Shown here: one piece after another, positions 26,549-36,835 of the stretch | How positions within the stretch are numbered: the stretch's first letter is position 1 | How the letters are laid out: each line of letters begins with the position of its first letter | Origin: Bradyrhizobium sp. AUGA SZCCT0158 | GTDB lineage: Bacteria > Pseudomonadota > Alphaproteobacteria > Rhizobiales > Xanthobacteraceae | Assembly: GCF_018130065.1 (NCBI RefSeq) | Contig: NZ_JAFCME010000004.1 | Location: forward strand, 124,001 to 188,000 | DNA length: 64,000 bases | Reading direction: 5' to 3' | Notes under the pieces: generated by a model | Told to the model about the DNA's origin: nothing | Database searches by the model: none | The model's input: only the letters and a program-made list of their open reading frames with translations | Translations under genes and position numbers: made by a program

Positions 26549-27076
26549 ATGGCCCGCATCGAATACAGCGATCCCGCTAAACACAACGATCGTACCCGCG
26601 AAATCCTCGGCAAGAACCGCAATGCCAATATTTTCAGAATGATGGCGCATTCGCCGAGCTATTTCGAGCAATATTGCCGGCTGGGCGGCGCCATCAGGCA
26701 CAAGGGTGAGCTCGATCCGGTCGTGCGCGAACTTGCCATCACCCGCACCGGAATCCTGTGCGAGGCGCCGTATGAGATCGTCGCGCACAAGCGCATCGGC
26801 AAGAACGTTGGCGTCACCGACGAGCAGAACGAGGCGTTGGAAAACTGGCAGTCGGCCACATGCTTCAATGAGGTGCAGCGCGCGGCGCTCGCTTTCACCG
26901 ACGAGATCGTCAAGCTGCACAAGCCGACCGATGCGACCTTCAACGCCATCGCTTCGAAGCTGACGCCGGCCGCGCTGGTCGAGTTGCAGCTTTCGGTTGG
27001 CTTCTACATCATGACGTCGAAGTTTCTGGAAACCTTTGCCATCGACCTGCAGCCGGTCACGGAAGTGGTTTCCTGA
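26549..27076 (+). CDS. Carboxymuconolactone decarboxylase family protein
   Basis: A 175-residue all-helical protein of the CMD/AhpD-like family. The central motif is REL-AITRTGILCEAPYEIVAHKRIG (shown broken), with Cys, Glu and His in the arrangement typical of the family, though only one Cys of the AhpD pair is present. AhpD-type peroxidase activity is therefore unlikely, and a decarboxylase or gamma-lactone role is more probable. AAGGTGAG precedes ATG 26549. It follows the CoA cluster at a distance of about 470 bases, so its link with it is uncertain. Confidence 0.85.
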   Translation: MARIEYSDPAKHNDRTREILGKNRNANIFRMMAHSPSYFEQYCRLGGAIRHKGELDPVVRELAITRTGILCEAPYEIVAHKRIGKNVGVTDEQNEALENWQSATCFNEVQRAALAFTDEIVKLHKPTDATFNAIASKLTPAALVELQLSVGFYIMTSKFLETFAIDLQPVTEVVS

Positions 27077-27158
27077 TTCCTCCAGGCGCGCTCCAGTCTT
27101 TCACATGTGGACGTTCTCATGAGCAACGGAGCTTTCAGCGCAAGCCTGGATCGACTCC

Positions 27159-27833
27159 ATGGGCGAGCGCGGAGATTGGGGCCGCGAGCACGTGCTCGAT
27201 CCGGTCATGCTCAGCCGCGTGGCGGCGGGCGGGTTCGGGCGTGCGCTGGATGTGGGCTGCGGCGAGGGCCGCTTCTGCAGGATGCTGAAGGCCGCCGGCA
27301 TCGCCGCGACCGGGATCGATCCGACCCGTCAACTGCTTGAGGTAGCAAGGCAGCGCGATCCGTCCGGCGACTACCGGTCCGGTAATGCCGAGCAGCTCGA
27401 ATTCGAGGCGGCAAGCTTCGATCTCGTTGTCAGCTACCTCACGCTGATCGATATCGTCGATTTCAGAACGGCGATCAACGAGATGGCCAGGGTTCTGAAA
27501 CCCGGCGGCTCGCTGCTGATCGCAAATCTCACCGGCTTCACATCAGCCAGCGCCGATCGGGGGTGGGTGAAAGATGCGGAAGGACGGCATCTTCACTTTC
27601 CCGTCGATCGCTACCTCGAAGAGTTTCCATTCTGGTTCGAATGGGCGGGAATACGCATCCAAAACTGGCACCGGCCGCTTGCCGCCTACATGACGGCTTT
27701 GCTCGAAAGCGGCCTGCAGCTGACGTTTTTCGCGGAGCCCGGACCGTTGTCCGGCGACCCCGCGCATCAGGAACGGGCTCGACGGGTGCCCTGGTTCGTC
27801 CTGATGGAATGGCGGCGGCCTGCGGTGGGATGA
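27159..27833 (+). CDS. Class I SAM-dependent methyltransferase
   Basis: A 224-residue methyltransferase. Motif I is LDVGCGEGRFC (SAM binding), the acidic residue of motif II is in ATGIDPTRQLL, and VLKPGGSLLIANLTG is the post-III motif. The substrate is unknown. ATG 27159 has no good ribosome site. In the same frame upstream the codons read SAQAWID before a TGA at 27120, and another frame starts at ATG 27119 with MSNGAFS. A single-base shift would join them, so the true N-terminus may be about 13 residues longer or the gene may be frameshifted. Confidence 0.8.
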   Translation: MGERGDWGREHVLDPVMLSRVAAGGFGRALDVGCGEGRFCRMLKAAGIAATGIDPTRQLLEVARQRDPSGDYRSGNAEQLEFEAASFDLVVSYLTLIDIVDFRTAINEMARVLKPGGSLLIANLTGFTSASADRGWVKDAEGRHLHFPVDRYLEEFPFWFEWAGIRIQNWHRPLAAYMTALLESGLQLTFFAEPGPLSGDPAHQERARRVPWFVLMEWRRPAVG

Positions 27834-27835
27834 TT

Positions 27836-29092
27836 TCAGGCCCGCGGCCCGTAGCGCCGCAGCGCCTCCAGTGTCAGCCCCTTGCCGACCGCGCCAAACG
27901 TGTCGCCTTCGACGAGGCGGGCCGCCGGCACCGCCTTCCTGATCGCATTGCGGACATGGGCGAGCTGCACCGAGCCGCCGGTCAGGAATACAGCGTCGAT
28001 GTCCTCAGGCCCAAGTCCCGCCTGCGTGAGGCAGTTCTTGATGCGGGCGGCGATACGGTCGGCCAATGGCCCGGTATGGCTGACCAGATCGGGGCGGCTG
28101 ATGCCAGCATTGAGGCCGGGCATCACCCATTCCAGCGGAATGTCGGCACGGTGCTTGTCCGACAGGGCGATCTTGGCTTCCTCGACTTCCATCAACAGCG
28201 TGTGGCCGCGCTGTTCCTCGACCACGCGCGCCAGCCGGTCGAGCAATTCAGGCTCGCTGGCCTCGCGCCGGACCTGGCGGATGTCCGCGAGCACGCGCGG
28301 CTCATACATGCGGTTGATGCTCGACCAGGTGGCGAGGTCATGGAAATAGCTCGAGGGCACGTCGAGCCCGGCACGGCTCATGGCGCTGCCGAAGCCGAAC
28401 AGCGGCATCACGACGCCGAGGCTGAGCTGGCGGTCGAAATCGGTGCCGCCGATCCGTACGCCGTCATTGGCGAGAATGTCGCTTGAACGGTTGGCCTTGC
28501 TGTGGCGTTCGGGCCCGAGCCGCACGATCGAAAAGTCCGACGTGCCGCCGCCGATATCGGCGATCAGGGCGACTTCTTCGCTGTCGATCTGGCGCTCATA
28601 ATCCAGCGCCGCAGCGATCGGCTCGAACTGGAAGGTGACGTCGTCGAAGCCGACTTCTCGCGCGATCAGGCGCAGCGTCTCTTCCGCCTTGCGGTCGGCG
28701 TCCGGCGCATTGTCGACGAAATGCACGGGGCGGCCGTGCACGACATCGCGCAGTTCGAGGCCGGTAGCCTGTTCCGCGCGCCGCTTCACCGCGCCGAGGT
28801 AATAGGCGATCACGTCGCGAAAGCCGGTCCGCTGGCGCCCGAGCCGGGTGGTCTCGTCGATCAGCGAGGTTCCGAGCACCGATTTGAGGCTGCGCATCAG
28901 ACGGCCCGGGGCGCCGTCGACATAGGCGGCGATGGCCTTGCGGCCGATCAGGACGGCGCCATCCACCTCATAGAAGATCGCGCTGGGAATCGTGGTGTGG
29001 CCGGCTTCCAGCTCCGCCAGGACCGGCGCCTCGCCTTCGATGGTGCCGAGCGTCGTGTTCGACGTTCCGAAATCTAGACCGCAAATGGACAT
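27836..29092 (-). CDS. Short Hsp70-family protein (YegD-like)
   Basis: A 418-residue ATPase-domain-only member of the Hsp70/actin superfamily. Phosphate-1 motif GLDFGTSNTTLG, phosphate-2 IADIGGGTSDFSIV and adenosine motif VFLTGGSVQLAHV are all present. The C-terminal substrate-binding domain of DnaK is missing, as in E. coli YegD, so its clients and its dependence on J-proteins are unknown. The start is ATG 29092 with GGGGAG upstream. It ends two bases from the end of the convergent methyltransferase gene. Confidence 0.9.
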   Translation of the reverse strand: MSICGLDFGTSNTTLGTIEGEAPVLAELEAGHTTIPSAIFYEVDGAVLIGRKAIAAYVDGAPGRLMRSLKSVLGTSLIDETTRLGRQRTGFRDVIAYYLGAVKRRAEQATGLELRDVVHGRPVHFVDNAPDADRKAEETLRLIAREVGFDDVTFQFEPIAAALDYERQIDSEEVALIADIGGGTSDFSIVRLGPERHSKANRSSDILANDGVRIGGTDFDRQLSLGVVMPLFGFGSAMSRAGLDVPSSYFHDLATWSSINRMYEPRVLADIRQVRREASEPELLDRLARVVEEQRGHTLLMEVEEAKIALSDKHRADIPLEWVMPGLNAGISRPDLVSHTGPLADRIAARIKNCLTQAGLGPEDIDAVFLTGGSVQLAHVRNAIRKAVPAARLVEGDTFGAVGKGLTLEALRRYGPRA

Positions 29093-29325
29093 GGACGCTC
29101 CCCAGGGAAGCGTCCGTCTACACATTACCGGGCCGTCGATCCACACATATATTGGCCCGCAAATAAGGACTTGACCCAACGATTTCGGCATCCGGGATCG
29201 CTGATCCACAGATCAATTTCTTTGCGTTTTCGCCGCCCGGGCGGGTTGATGAATCGATCCGTGGTAGTCCATAAGCGGCGTCCCGCGGCCATCATTCCGC
29301 CGCGGCCAGTCTGGAAAGAGGTTGC

Positions 29326-31662
29326 GTGGCAAACATCAATCGACAGATCGCAGAAGAGCTTGGCGTTCGCGAGCAGCAGATCGAGGCGACGGTCACGTTG
29401 CTCGACGGCGGCGCCACGGTCCCGTTCGTGGCGCGCTACCGCAAGGAAATCACCGGCGGGCTCGATGACGCGCAATTGCGCACCCTGGAAGAGCGCCTGA
29501 CCTATCTGCGCGAGCTTGAAGAGCGCCGCGTCGCGATCCTCAATTCGGTCCGCGAGCAGGGCAAGCTCGATGCCGCGCTGGAAGCCGCGATCATGGCCGC
29601 CGACAGCAAGGGGCGGCTGGAGGACATCTATCTGCCGTTCAAGCCGAAGCGCCGCACCAAGGCGGAGATTGCCAGGGAAGCCGGGCTTGGACCGCTATCC
29701 GAACTGCTGCTGACGCAGCCGCAAAACGATCCGCAGGTGGTGGCCGCCGGATTCGTCGATGCCGAAAAGCAGGTGGCCGACGTCGCGGTGGCGCTCGAGG
29801 GCGCGCGCGCGATTTTGGTGGAACGGTTCGCCGAGGACGCCGACCTGATCGGCAAGCTGCGCGAGGAGATGTGGTCGAATGGGGTAATGACCTCGACTGT
29901 GCGCAAGGGCAAGAAACTCGAAGGCGAGAAGTTCAAGGACTATTTCGAATACAACGGAGCCCTCCACAAGCTGCCGTCGCACCGCATCCTCGCGCTGTTC
30001 CGCGGCGAAAAGGAGGAAATCCTCGAGCTGCAGATATTGCCCGACGCGCAGGTCCCGGTCGCCAACGTGCCGAGCGCGTATGAGCTAAAGATCATGCAGC
30101 GCTTCCTGATTTCGGATCAGGGCCGCCCCGGCGACCGCTGGCTGGTCGAGACCGCGCGCTGGGCGTGGCGCACCAAGATCCAGGTGCATCTCAACATCGA
30201 CCTGCGCATGCGGCTGTGGACCAATGCCGAAACCGAAGGCGTGCGGGTGTTCGCCTCGAATTTGCGCGACCTGCTGTTGGCCGCGCCTGCCGGCGCCCGT
30301 GTCACCATGGGTCTCGATCCCGGCTACCGGTCCGGTGTCAAGGTCGCGGTCGTCGATGCCACCGGCAAGGTGGTGGCCACCACGGCGGTCTATCCGCACG
30401 AGCCGCAGCGGCAGTGGGACGCGACGCTGGCGACGCTTGGCAAGCTCGCGGTCGCGCACCGCGTCGATCTGATCGCGATCGGCAACGGCACCGCGTCGCG
30501 TGAGACCGACAAGCTCGCGACTGAGCTGGTCAAGCTGCTGCCGGACCTGAACATGTCGAAGATCGTGGTGTCGGAGGCGGGCGCTTCCGTCTATTCGGCC
30601 TCGGCCTTTGCGTCCGAGGAATTGCCCGAGCTCGACGTCACCCTGCGCGGCGCAGTCTCGATTGCGCGGCGGCTGCAGGATCCCTTGGCTGAGCTGGTGA
30701 AGATCGATCCCAAGGCGATCGGCGTCGGGCAATACCAGCATGATCTCGGCGAATCCAAGCTGGCGCGTTCGCTCGATGCCGTGGTCGAAGACTGCGTCAA
30801 CGCGGTTGGTGTCGACGCCAACACCGCGTCCGCGCCGCTGCTGGCGCGGGTGTCGGGCATCGGCGCTGGGCTGGCGCAAAGCATCGTGCAGCACCGCGAC
30901 GCCAACGGTCCGTTCAAGTCGCGCAAGGGGCTGAAGGAAGTGCCGCGGCTCGGCCCGAAGGCGTTCGAGCAGTGCGCCGGCTTCCTGCGCATCCAGGGCG
31001 GCGAGGATCCGCTCGATGCCTCCGGCGTGCATCCGGAAGCCTACCCGGTGGTGCGCAAGATTTTGACCGCGACCAAGAGCGACATCAAGGCGCTGATCGG
31101 CAATGCCGAGATCGTGCGCCAGTTGAAGCCGCAGAATTTCGTCGACGACACGTTCGGTCTGCCCACGGTAACCGACATCCTGCGCGAGCTGGAAAAGCCC
31201 GGCCGCGACCCGCGCCCGGCCTTCAAGGCCGCGGTGTTCAAGGAGGGCGTCGAGGAGATCAAGGATCTCAAGCGCGGCATGATCCTCGAGGGCACCGTGA
31301 CCAACGTCGCGGCGTTCGGCGCCTTCGTCGATATCGGCGTGCACCAGGATGGCTTGGTGCACATCTCGGCGATGTCGAAAACCTTCATCAAGGATCCGCG
31401 CGAAGTGGTGAAGCCCGGCGACATCGTCAAGGTCAAGGTGCTGGAGGTCGAGGTCGCTCGCAAGCGCATCGCACTGACATTGCGTCTCGACGACGAGGTC
31501 GGCGACAAGGGCCCAAAACTGTCGGACACCAAGATGCGCGAATATTCGAAGGCATCGATGACGTCGCAGGCGCCGCGCAAGGCGCAGGATTCCGGCGGCG
31601 GCGGTGCGCTCGCCGAAGCCTTGCGGCGGGCAGCGGAGAAAAGCGGGCGGGGCAAGACCTAA
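29326..31662 (+). CDS. tex: Tex-family RNA-binding transcription accessory protein
   Basis: A 778-residue protein of the Tex/Spt6-like family. Domains in order: helical N-terminal part ([14 protein letters not shown]), a YqgF/RNase H-like domain ([18 protein letters not shown], about 325-450), helix-hairpin-helix repeats (about 500-570), and a C-terminal S1 domain ([19 protein letters not shown], about 655-725). It binds nucleic acid and is thought to act in transcription or RNA turnover. The start is GTG 29326 with GGAAAGAGG upstream. Full length compared with the family. Convergent with the glutaminase gene, three bases apart. Confidence 0.95.
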   Translation: MANINRQIAEELGVREQQIEATVTLLDGGATVPFVARYRKEITGGLDDAQLRTLEERLTYLRELEERRVAILNSVREQGKLDAALEAAIMAADSKGRLEDIYLPFKPKRRTKAEIAREAGLGPLSELLLTQPQNDPQVVAAGFVDAEKQVADVAVALEGARAILVERFAEDADLIGKLREEMWSNGVMTSTVRKGKKLEGEKFKDYFEYNGALHKLPSHRILALFRGEKEEILELQILPDAQVPVANVPSAYELKIMQRFLISDQGRPGDRWLVETARWAWRTKIQVHLNIDLRMRLWTNAETEGVRVFASNLRDLLLAAPAGARVTMGLDPGYRSGVKVAVVDATGKVVATTAVYPHEPQRQWDATLATLGKLAVAHRVDLIAIGNGTASRETDKLATELVKLLPDLNMSKIVVSEAGASVYSASAFASEELPELDVTLRGAVSIARRLQDPLAELVKIDPKAIGVGQYQHDLGESKLARSLDAVVEDCVNAVGVDANTASAPLLARVSGIGAGLAQSIVQHRDANGPFKSRKGLKEVPRLGPKAFEQCAGFLRIQGGEDPLDASGVHPEAYPVVRKILTATKSDIKALIGNAEIVRQLKPQNFVDDTFGLPTVTDILRELEKPGRDPRPAFKAAVFKEGVEEIKDLKRGMILEGTVTNVAAFGAFVDIGVHQDGLVHISAMSKTFIKDPREVVKPGDIVKVKVLEVEVARKRIALTLRLDDEVGDKGPKLSDTKMREYSKASMTSQAPRKAQDSGGGGALAEALRRAAEKSGRGKT

Positions 31663-31665
31663 GCC

Positions 31666-33513
31666 CTAATTCGACGTCAGCAAATTCACCTTCGCATTGG
31701 CGAGGATCAGGCGGTCGGCGAGCAATTGCGCGAGGTTGCGCATGATCCGCTCGCCGGCACGGGGATGCTGCTCACGAAAACGTTCGAAATCGCGGAGCAG
31801 GACCTCGTAAGCGGTCGCCGACATATCGGCGAGCACGTCGGCGGAGCGCCGCGATTCCAGCAGCGCCATCTCGCCGAACGGCATTCCCGCCGTCAGCGTC
31901 GCCAGCCGGATGCCGTCGGGCAGGGTGACGTGAACCACGCCGCTGCGCAGGAAAAACAGCGAGGTGGCGGGATCGCCAGTGGCGATGATCTTTTCGCCAG
32001 GCTGATAGGTACTGATGGTGCAGAGGGACCCCAGATCGGTCAGTTCCTCTTCCGTCAACCCCGCCAGCAGCGGTTGTTCGGACAGTTCCGTGGTCTCGAA
32101 AAAATCGATCGAGCCGCCATGGCGAAAAACCACCTGGTCTTCCGCCCATTCGATCGCAGCATCGAGCAGGAAATAGTACCGCATGTTCGGCAGGCTGCCG
32201 GTCCGTTCCGCGATCGGTTGCCATTCCGCGTCGGCCCGCTTGATGCCGGACACGATCACGGTGACCTGATAGGCCGCCAGTTCCTGAAACTCCTCGGCCA
32301 GCAGGCGGGCACCGGCCAGCGTCATCGACGTGACCCGACGAAAATCAAAGATGACGAATTGCGGGCGCGGCTTGGCCACCAGCCGACGCGCAATATAGTC
32401 GACATTCGATAGCGACAGCGTGCCCATCAGCTCGATGACGCGGACGTCCTGATAGTGCGCGGCGAGAATGGTTTGCTCGTGCGGGCGGCGGCTGCGCCGT
32501 GACGGATTTTCGCCGATATCGTAATCGGCAATGATGGCATTGCGCGCGTTGTCGCTGCGGTTGAGCATATGCAGGTCGTAATGCGCCGACAGCGCCTCGC
32601 AGACCTTGATGCCGCGCACGCTGTTGCCGTGCTTGTCGAGTCTGGGTGAATAGCTGCCGAGCCCGATCCGCGCCGGCAAGGCGGCCAGAATGCCGCCGCC
32701 GACGCCGCTCTTGGCGGGGATGCCGACGCGGTAGATCCATTCGCCGGCATAGTCATACATGCCGGAACTGGTCATGACCGACAGCGTTCGCGAGATCGCG
32801 TAAGGCGTCATCACCTGTTCGCCGGTGACCGGATTGATGCCGCGATTGGCCAATGTCGCCGCCATCACCGCGATGTCGCGGGCGTTGACCAGGATCGCGC
32901 ATTGCCGGAAATAGACCTCCAGCACCGAGCTGACATTGTCCCTGATGACCGCGTTGGTGCGCAGGAGATAGCCGATCGCCCGGTTGCGGTCGCCGGTCAG
33001 GCTCTCGGACGAATACACGGCGTCGTCGACGCCAAGCTCACGGCCGGCGAAGCGGCCCAGCGCCTGCCTGATGTACTCGAACGCGCCGTCGCCCTTGGCC
33101 TCATAAATGAGCCCGGAGCAGGCGATCGCACCGGCGTTGACCATCGGATTGAACGGGTGGTTCTCGGCGTTGAGGCGGATCGAGTTGAAGGGATCGCCCG
33201 AGGGCTCAACGCCGATCACGCTCTCCACCCGCGCGGCGCCCAGCGTGTCCAGCGCCAGCGCGAACACAAAGGGCTTTGACATCGACTGGATGGTGAAGGG
33301 GACCTGCGTATCGCCGACCTCGTAGACATGGCCGTCGAGGGTCGCGAGGCTGATGCCAAAATGGGCAGGGTCGGCCTTGCCGAGCTCAGGGATGTAGTCG
33401 GCGACCGCCCCGCCGGTCTCAGGCAGATATTCGGCGTGACAGCCGTCGAGAAACCGCAGCAACGGCGGTTTCGAGCTGGTCCAGGCCGGGGCGCCGGTGG
33501 GCGATACTTTCAT
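31666..33513 (-). CDS. glsA: Glutaminase fused to STAS and cyclic-nucleotide-binding domains
   Basis: A 615-residue three-domain protein. Residues about 20-320 are a glutaminase of the GlsA type (L-glutamine to L-glutamate and ammonia) with the SxxK nucleophile in QSMSKPF and FNPMVNAGAIA. Residues about 355-455 form a STAS domain (VIFDFRRVTSMTLAGARLL). Residues about 483-600 form a cNMP-binding domain with the phosphate cassette FGEMALLESRRSADV. The fusion suggests that glutaminase activity is gated by a cyclic nucleotide and by STAS contacts. ATG 33513 is chosen; GTG 33516 precedes it directly. It lies 22 bases after the TRAP permease stop, so it is probably in that operon. Confidence 0.93.
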   Translation of the reverse strand: MKVSPTGAPAWTSSKPPLLRFLDGCHAEYLPETGGAVADYIPELGKADPAHFGISLATLDGHVYEVGDTQVPFTIQSMSKPFVFALALDTLGAARVESVIGVEPSGDPFNSIRLNAENHPFNPMVNAGAIACSGLIYEAKGDGAFEYIRQALGRFAGRELGVDDAVYSSESLTGDRNRAIGYLLRTNAVIRDNVSSVLEVYFRQCAILVNARDIAVMAATLANRGINPVTGEQVMTPYAISRTLSVMTSSGMYDYAGEWIYRVGIPAKSGVGGGILAALPARIGLGSYSPRLDKHGNSVRGIKVCEALSAHYDLHMLNRSDNARNAIIADYDIGENPSRRSRRPHEQTILAAHYQDVRVIELMGTLSLSNVDYIARRLVAKPRPQFVIFDFRRVTSMTLAGARLLAEEFQELAAYQVTVIVSGIKRADAEWQPIAERTGSLPNMRYYFLLDAAIEWAEDQVVFRHGGSIDFFETTELSEQPLLAGLTEEELTDLGSLCTISTYQPGEKIIATGDPATSLFFLRSGVVHVTLPDGIRLATLTAGMPFGEMALLESRRSADVLADMSATAYEVLLRDFERFREQHPRAGERIMRNLAQLLADRLILANAKVNLLTSN

Positions 33514-33535
33514 CACCCACCGTTTTGCCGCGCAA

Positions 33536-35614
33536 TCACGGAGCGCGCAACTGGTTCGGCGCCAGACTTTGGCGGCGTATCAAGAACAGCGCAGCCAGGA
33601 CCGTCGGCGCCAGGATAGCGAGACCGAGCAGCGTGATCTGGATTTGCGACAGCGGATTAATACCGCCGCCGGGCGTCGCGATCACAAAGCCGCCGATCAC
33701 CAGCAGCACCCGCAACGGCCATTCCAGGGTGCCGGCGCCTCTGAGGTCGCCGACGAAGGCCTGATAACCTTGAATGCCGCCGCAGATGAACAGCGTGCCG
33801 ACGCCTGCCAGCGCCATCAACCCAAGCCCTTCGAAGTACGGATTGGCGCCTTGCAGCACCAGCGCGGGGTTCATCACGAAGAAGAACGGAATGAAATAGA
33901 TGATGCTGCCGACCCACATCGATTCCCAGCCCGTTTTCATCGCCGGCGAGCCGGCTATACCGGCCGCGGCAAAGGAGGCGATCGCCACCGGCGGCGTGAT
34001 CGACGACAACATGCCCCAATAGAAGATGAACATGTGCACGGCCATCTTGTTGAGGCCGACCTTTTCCAGCGCCGGCGCCACCAGGATGGCGAGGAAGATG
34101 TAGCAGGCCGTCGTGGTGAGCCCGAGCCCGAGAACGAGGCTGGTCAAGGCGCACATGCCGAGCAGCAGGAAGGCATTATCGCCGGCGATCCGCAGCAGGT
34201 CGTTGGCGAGGCTGGAGACCACTCCGGTCATCGAGAACGCGCCGATCAGGAGCCCGCAGCCGGCGAGAATGCCGACCAATTCGACAAAAGTGCGTCCGTT
34301 GACCTCGAGAAATTTGTTGATCGTGGTCAGCGTCCAGCGGGTCTCCTTGGAGAACAGCTGGTTCAGCACCAGGAGCAGTGCGGTCGCATAGAACGGCGCG
34401 TGGCTCTCGCGTTTGAAATACAACAGCATCACGATCAGCAGCGCGATGACGAAGACGTAGTACCAGCCGTCCTTGATCGTATCCATGACCTTGGGCAATT
34501 CCGAGCGCGGAATGCCTTTCAGGCCATGCCGGGCGGCATAAGAGTCCACCTGCATGAACAGGCCGGCATAGTAGAGCACCGCCGGAATGATCGCGGCGAC
34601 CGCAACTTCGGCATAGCTGACGTTGAGGAACTGGGCGATCACGAACGCGGTTGCGCCCATCACCGGCGGTGCCAGCACTGCGCCGGTCGAGGCGCAAGCC
34701 TCGATCGCGGCGGCATAGGAGGCGCGAAAACCGCTCTTCTTCATCACCGGGATGGTCATGGTGCCGGCGGTCAGCACGTTGGAAATGATCGAGCCAGACA
34801 TCATGCCGAGCAGGCCGCTAGCGAAGATGCAGACCTTCGCGGCGCCGCCACGAAAGGTGCCGCACATCGCAAACGACAGGTTGATAAAGAACTTCCCGGC
34901 GCCGGTCATCATCAGCGCGGTACCGAACACCAGGAAGCCGATCACGGTATCGGCGAACGCCTGGATCGGAATACCGAGCAGGCTCTCACCTGACAGCACG
35001 TGATAGGAGGTCGCCTGCTCGAGCGTCGACTGCGTGCCCCTGAAGGGGCCAAGCCATTTGGCGTCCGCAAACAGCGGATAGACCGTGAACGGCAACACGC
35101 TCAGCAAAAGGCTCCAGCCGCCGGTGCGGCGCAGGGCCTCCATGAGCACGGCCCACATCACCAGTCCCGCAACGAAAACGATGGTCGGCGCGCCACCGAA
35201 CTCCCAACCGGCCTCAGCCGCCTTGCGGACGCTGCGCATCAACACGATGGATGAGGCAAACGTCAGGATGAAGAGCAGGACATCATACCACGGGATCCGC
35301 TCGAGCGGAGAGCGTTCCGAACTCGGAAAGATCAGGAACGTGAACGGCAACATCAACGCGATCAGCAGATAGAAATATTCGGTGTTGAGTTGGGTGTATC
35401 CGATGAAGAATCTCAGCGTGAATTGCTGGTTGATGCACAGCAGGATCGTCACCGCGGTCGCGACGATCAGCGCCCACCGCCAAGCCCCGCGCAGCGTACG
35501 CACGCGCGAGACTTCGGCTTCTTGTAAGTTTCCGATACCGGCATGAGGATCGTCGAATTCGATCCTGGCGGGCGCAGCGGCCGCTGCGCTATTGGCTGCA
35601 GAAGGTGACATCAT
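33536..35614 (-). CDS. TRAP transporter permease, fused small and large subunits (TAXI type)
   Basis: A 692-residue membrane protein with an N-terminal four-helix DctQ-like part and a DctM-like large domain of about twelve helices. GLLGMMSGSIISNVLTAGTMTIP and ITPPVAIASFAAAGIAG are conserved large-subunit motifs, and VMGATAFVIAQFLNVSYAEV marks the fused class. It is a secondary transporter driven by an ion gradient. ATG 35614 or the adjacent ATG 35611 starts it. The binding protein gene is 42 bases upstream and the glutaminase fusion 22 bases downstream, on one transcript. Confidence 0.93.
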   Translation of the reverse strand: MMSPSAANSAAAAAPARIEFDDPHAGIGNLQEAEVSRVRTLRGAWRWALIVATAVTILLCINQQFTLRFFIGYTQLNTEYFYLLIALMLPFTFLIFPSSERSPLERIPWYDVLLFILTFASSIVLMRSVRKAAEAGWEFGGAPTIVFVAGLVMWAVLMEALRRTGGWSLLLSVLPFTVYPLFADAKWLGPFRGTQSTLEQATSYHVLSGESLLGIPIQAFADTVIGFLVFGTALMMTGAGKFFINLSFAMCGTFRGGAAKVCIFASGLLGMMSGSIISNVLTAGTMTIPVMKKSGFRASYAAAIEACASTGAVLAPPVMGATAFVIAQFLNVSYAEVAVAAIIPAVLYYAGLFMQVDSYAARHGLKGIPRSELPKVMDTIKDGWYYVFVIALLIVMLLYFKRESHAPFYATALLLVLNQLFSKETRWTLTTINKFLEVNGRTFVELVGILAGCGLLIGAFSMTGVVSSLANDLLRIAGDNAFLLLGMCALTSLVLGLGLTTTACYIFLAILVAPALEKVGLNKMAVHMFIFYWGMLSSITPPVAIASFAAAGIAGSPAMKTGWESMWVGSIIYFIPFFFVMNPALVLQGANPYFEGLGLMALAGVGTLFICGGIQGYQAFVGDLRGAGTLEWPLRVLLVIGGFVIATPGGGINPLSQIQITLLGLAILAPTVLAALFLIRRQSLAPNQLRAP

Positions 35615-35656
35615 TAATCCCCAGTATGGTGTTCGCCTTCATCGGAAAGACGGTGG

Positions 35657-36820
35657 TTACTCGAATCCGTTCTGCATGCCGGCTTTGGCAAGCGCCGCGG
35701 CGCGCGCCTTCATCCAGGCATCGAGGAAAGCCTTCTCGTCCGATGGCGGACTGGATTTGCCGAAGTCGGCCCACGCTGCGGCCAGAACGGCCTGCCGCTT
35801 GATCAACCCGTTGTTATGCGTCTCCTGGTCGTCGCTCCACTGGCCGGCTTCCTTCAGCGCCTTCACAGCGCCGGGATGAACGGGCACCGCCCACTTCTTG
35901 GTCTGACGGTCGGCCGCAAGGCCGGCCGCGCCGGCGGCGGCATCCTTGTAGATGTCATAGCCCGTGATCATTGCCTTGGTGATCGCGTAGACCTGGTCGG
36001 CCGGTTGCGTTCCGTAGGTGACAAAGATCGGGTACGGATAATTTCCGAGCTCGATCGGCTTATCCTTGGAAATGCCGGCGCCGCAGGTGGCGACATGGCG
36101 GAAGAAGAAGGACCCGACCTTCTGAACGCGTTCCCAGCCGGCATTGTCGCTGTGCGGGAGCGGCGGCCAGACGATGCCGCGCGGCGACGTCTCGGCTTCC
36201 TTTGCCGGTCCGGTGATGGTGGTCGCGAAGGCGGCGTCGACGTCGTTGTTGATCAAGCCCTTCCACATCGCGCCGTAGCTGGAGAATTCCACCGTCTTGA
36301 CGTCGCTCTGCTTGAGGTCGCCGAACGCGAGGATCGCTAGTGAGTTCTGGTTGAGCGCAGGCGAGCCGACGACAAACCCGACGCGCTTGCCCTTGAGGTC
36401 CTTGACCTCTTTCACTCCGGTGTCCTTTGCCACGCCGAGCGAAGCGCCGTTGCAGTCAACCGACGACAGCACCAGTTGCAAGGCCTGCGGGCCCCATTCC
36501 TTGGAGCCGAACTCAAACACGCCTTCCTGCGCGAAGTAGCTGCCTGATCCCATCGCAGACGACGCCGCGCGACCGGCGCGCAAGGGTGCGAGGCGCGCCA
36601 CGTCATTGCCTGCGGGGAGAACCCGCAGGTCGGTGCCGTATTTGTCCTTCATCATCTTGCCGACGGCGACCGCAATGTTGAATCCGGCGGTGCCGGTGTC
36701 ATAAGCGGTGAACGTCATGGTCGGCGGTAGCTTGACGTCCTGGGCCAGTGCCGGCCCAAAAGCCAAGAGTGAGACGCCTGCGAGTGCAACAGGCGCGAAA
36801 TCCATCAGCCGACGGGTCAT
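35657..36820 (-). CDS. TAXI-family TRAP solute-binding protein
   Basis: A 387-residue periplasmic protein. A signal peptide around APVALAGVSLLAFGPALA precedes the mature start QDVKLPP. The segment YDTGTAGFNIAVAVGKMMKD is the TAXI-family entry, and GKRVGFVVGSPALNQNS continues it. TAXI proteins often carry glutamate, 2-oxoglutarate or related acids; the ligand is not fixed by the sequence. GGAGGAAAC stands before ATG 36820. It is co-transcribed with the fused permease. A palindrome lies 16 bases upstream of its start. Confidence 0.92.
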   Translation of the reverse strand: MTRRLMDFAPVALAGVSLLAFGPALAQDVKLPPTMTFTAYDTGTAGFNIAVAVGKMMKDKYGTDLRVLPAGNDVARLAPLRAGRAASSAMGSGSYFAQEGVFEFGSKEWGPQALQLVLSSVDCNGASLGVAKDTGVKEVKDLKGKRVGFVVGSPALNQNSLAILAFGDLKQSDVKTVEFSSYGAMWKGLINNDVDAAFATTITGPAKEAETSPRGIVWPPLPHSDNAGWERVQKVGSFFFRHVATCGAGISKDKPIELGNYPYPIFVTYGTQPADQVYAITKAMITGYDIYKDAAAGAAGLAADRQTKKWAVPVHPGAVKALKEAGQWSDDQETHNNGLIKRQAVLAAAWADFGKSSPPSDEKAFLDAWMKARAAALAKAGMQNGFE

Positions 36821-36835
36821 GTTTCCTCCAAAATT

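Noticed and set aside
30085..31362. 425-codon minus-strand frame inside tex
   Set aside because: Antisense to conserved Tex domains, with no family resemblance.
33497..34993. 498-codon + strand frame opposite the TRAP permease
   Set aside because: His/Arg/Gln-rich antisense of hydrophobic helices; no domain.
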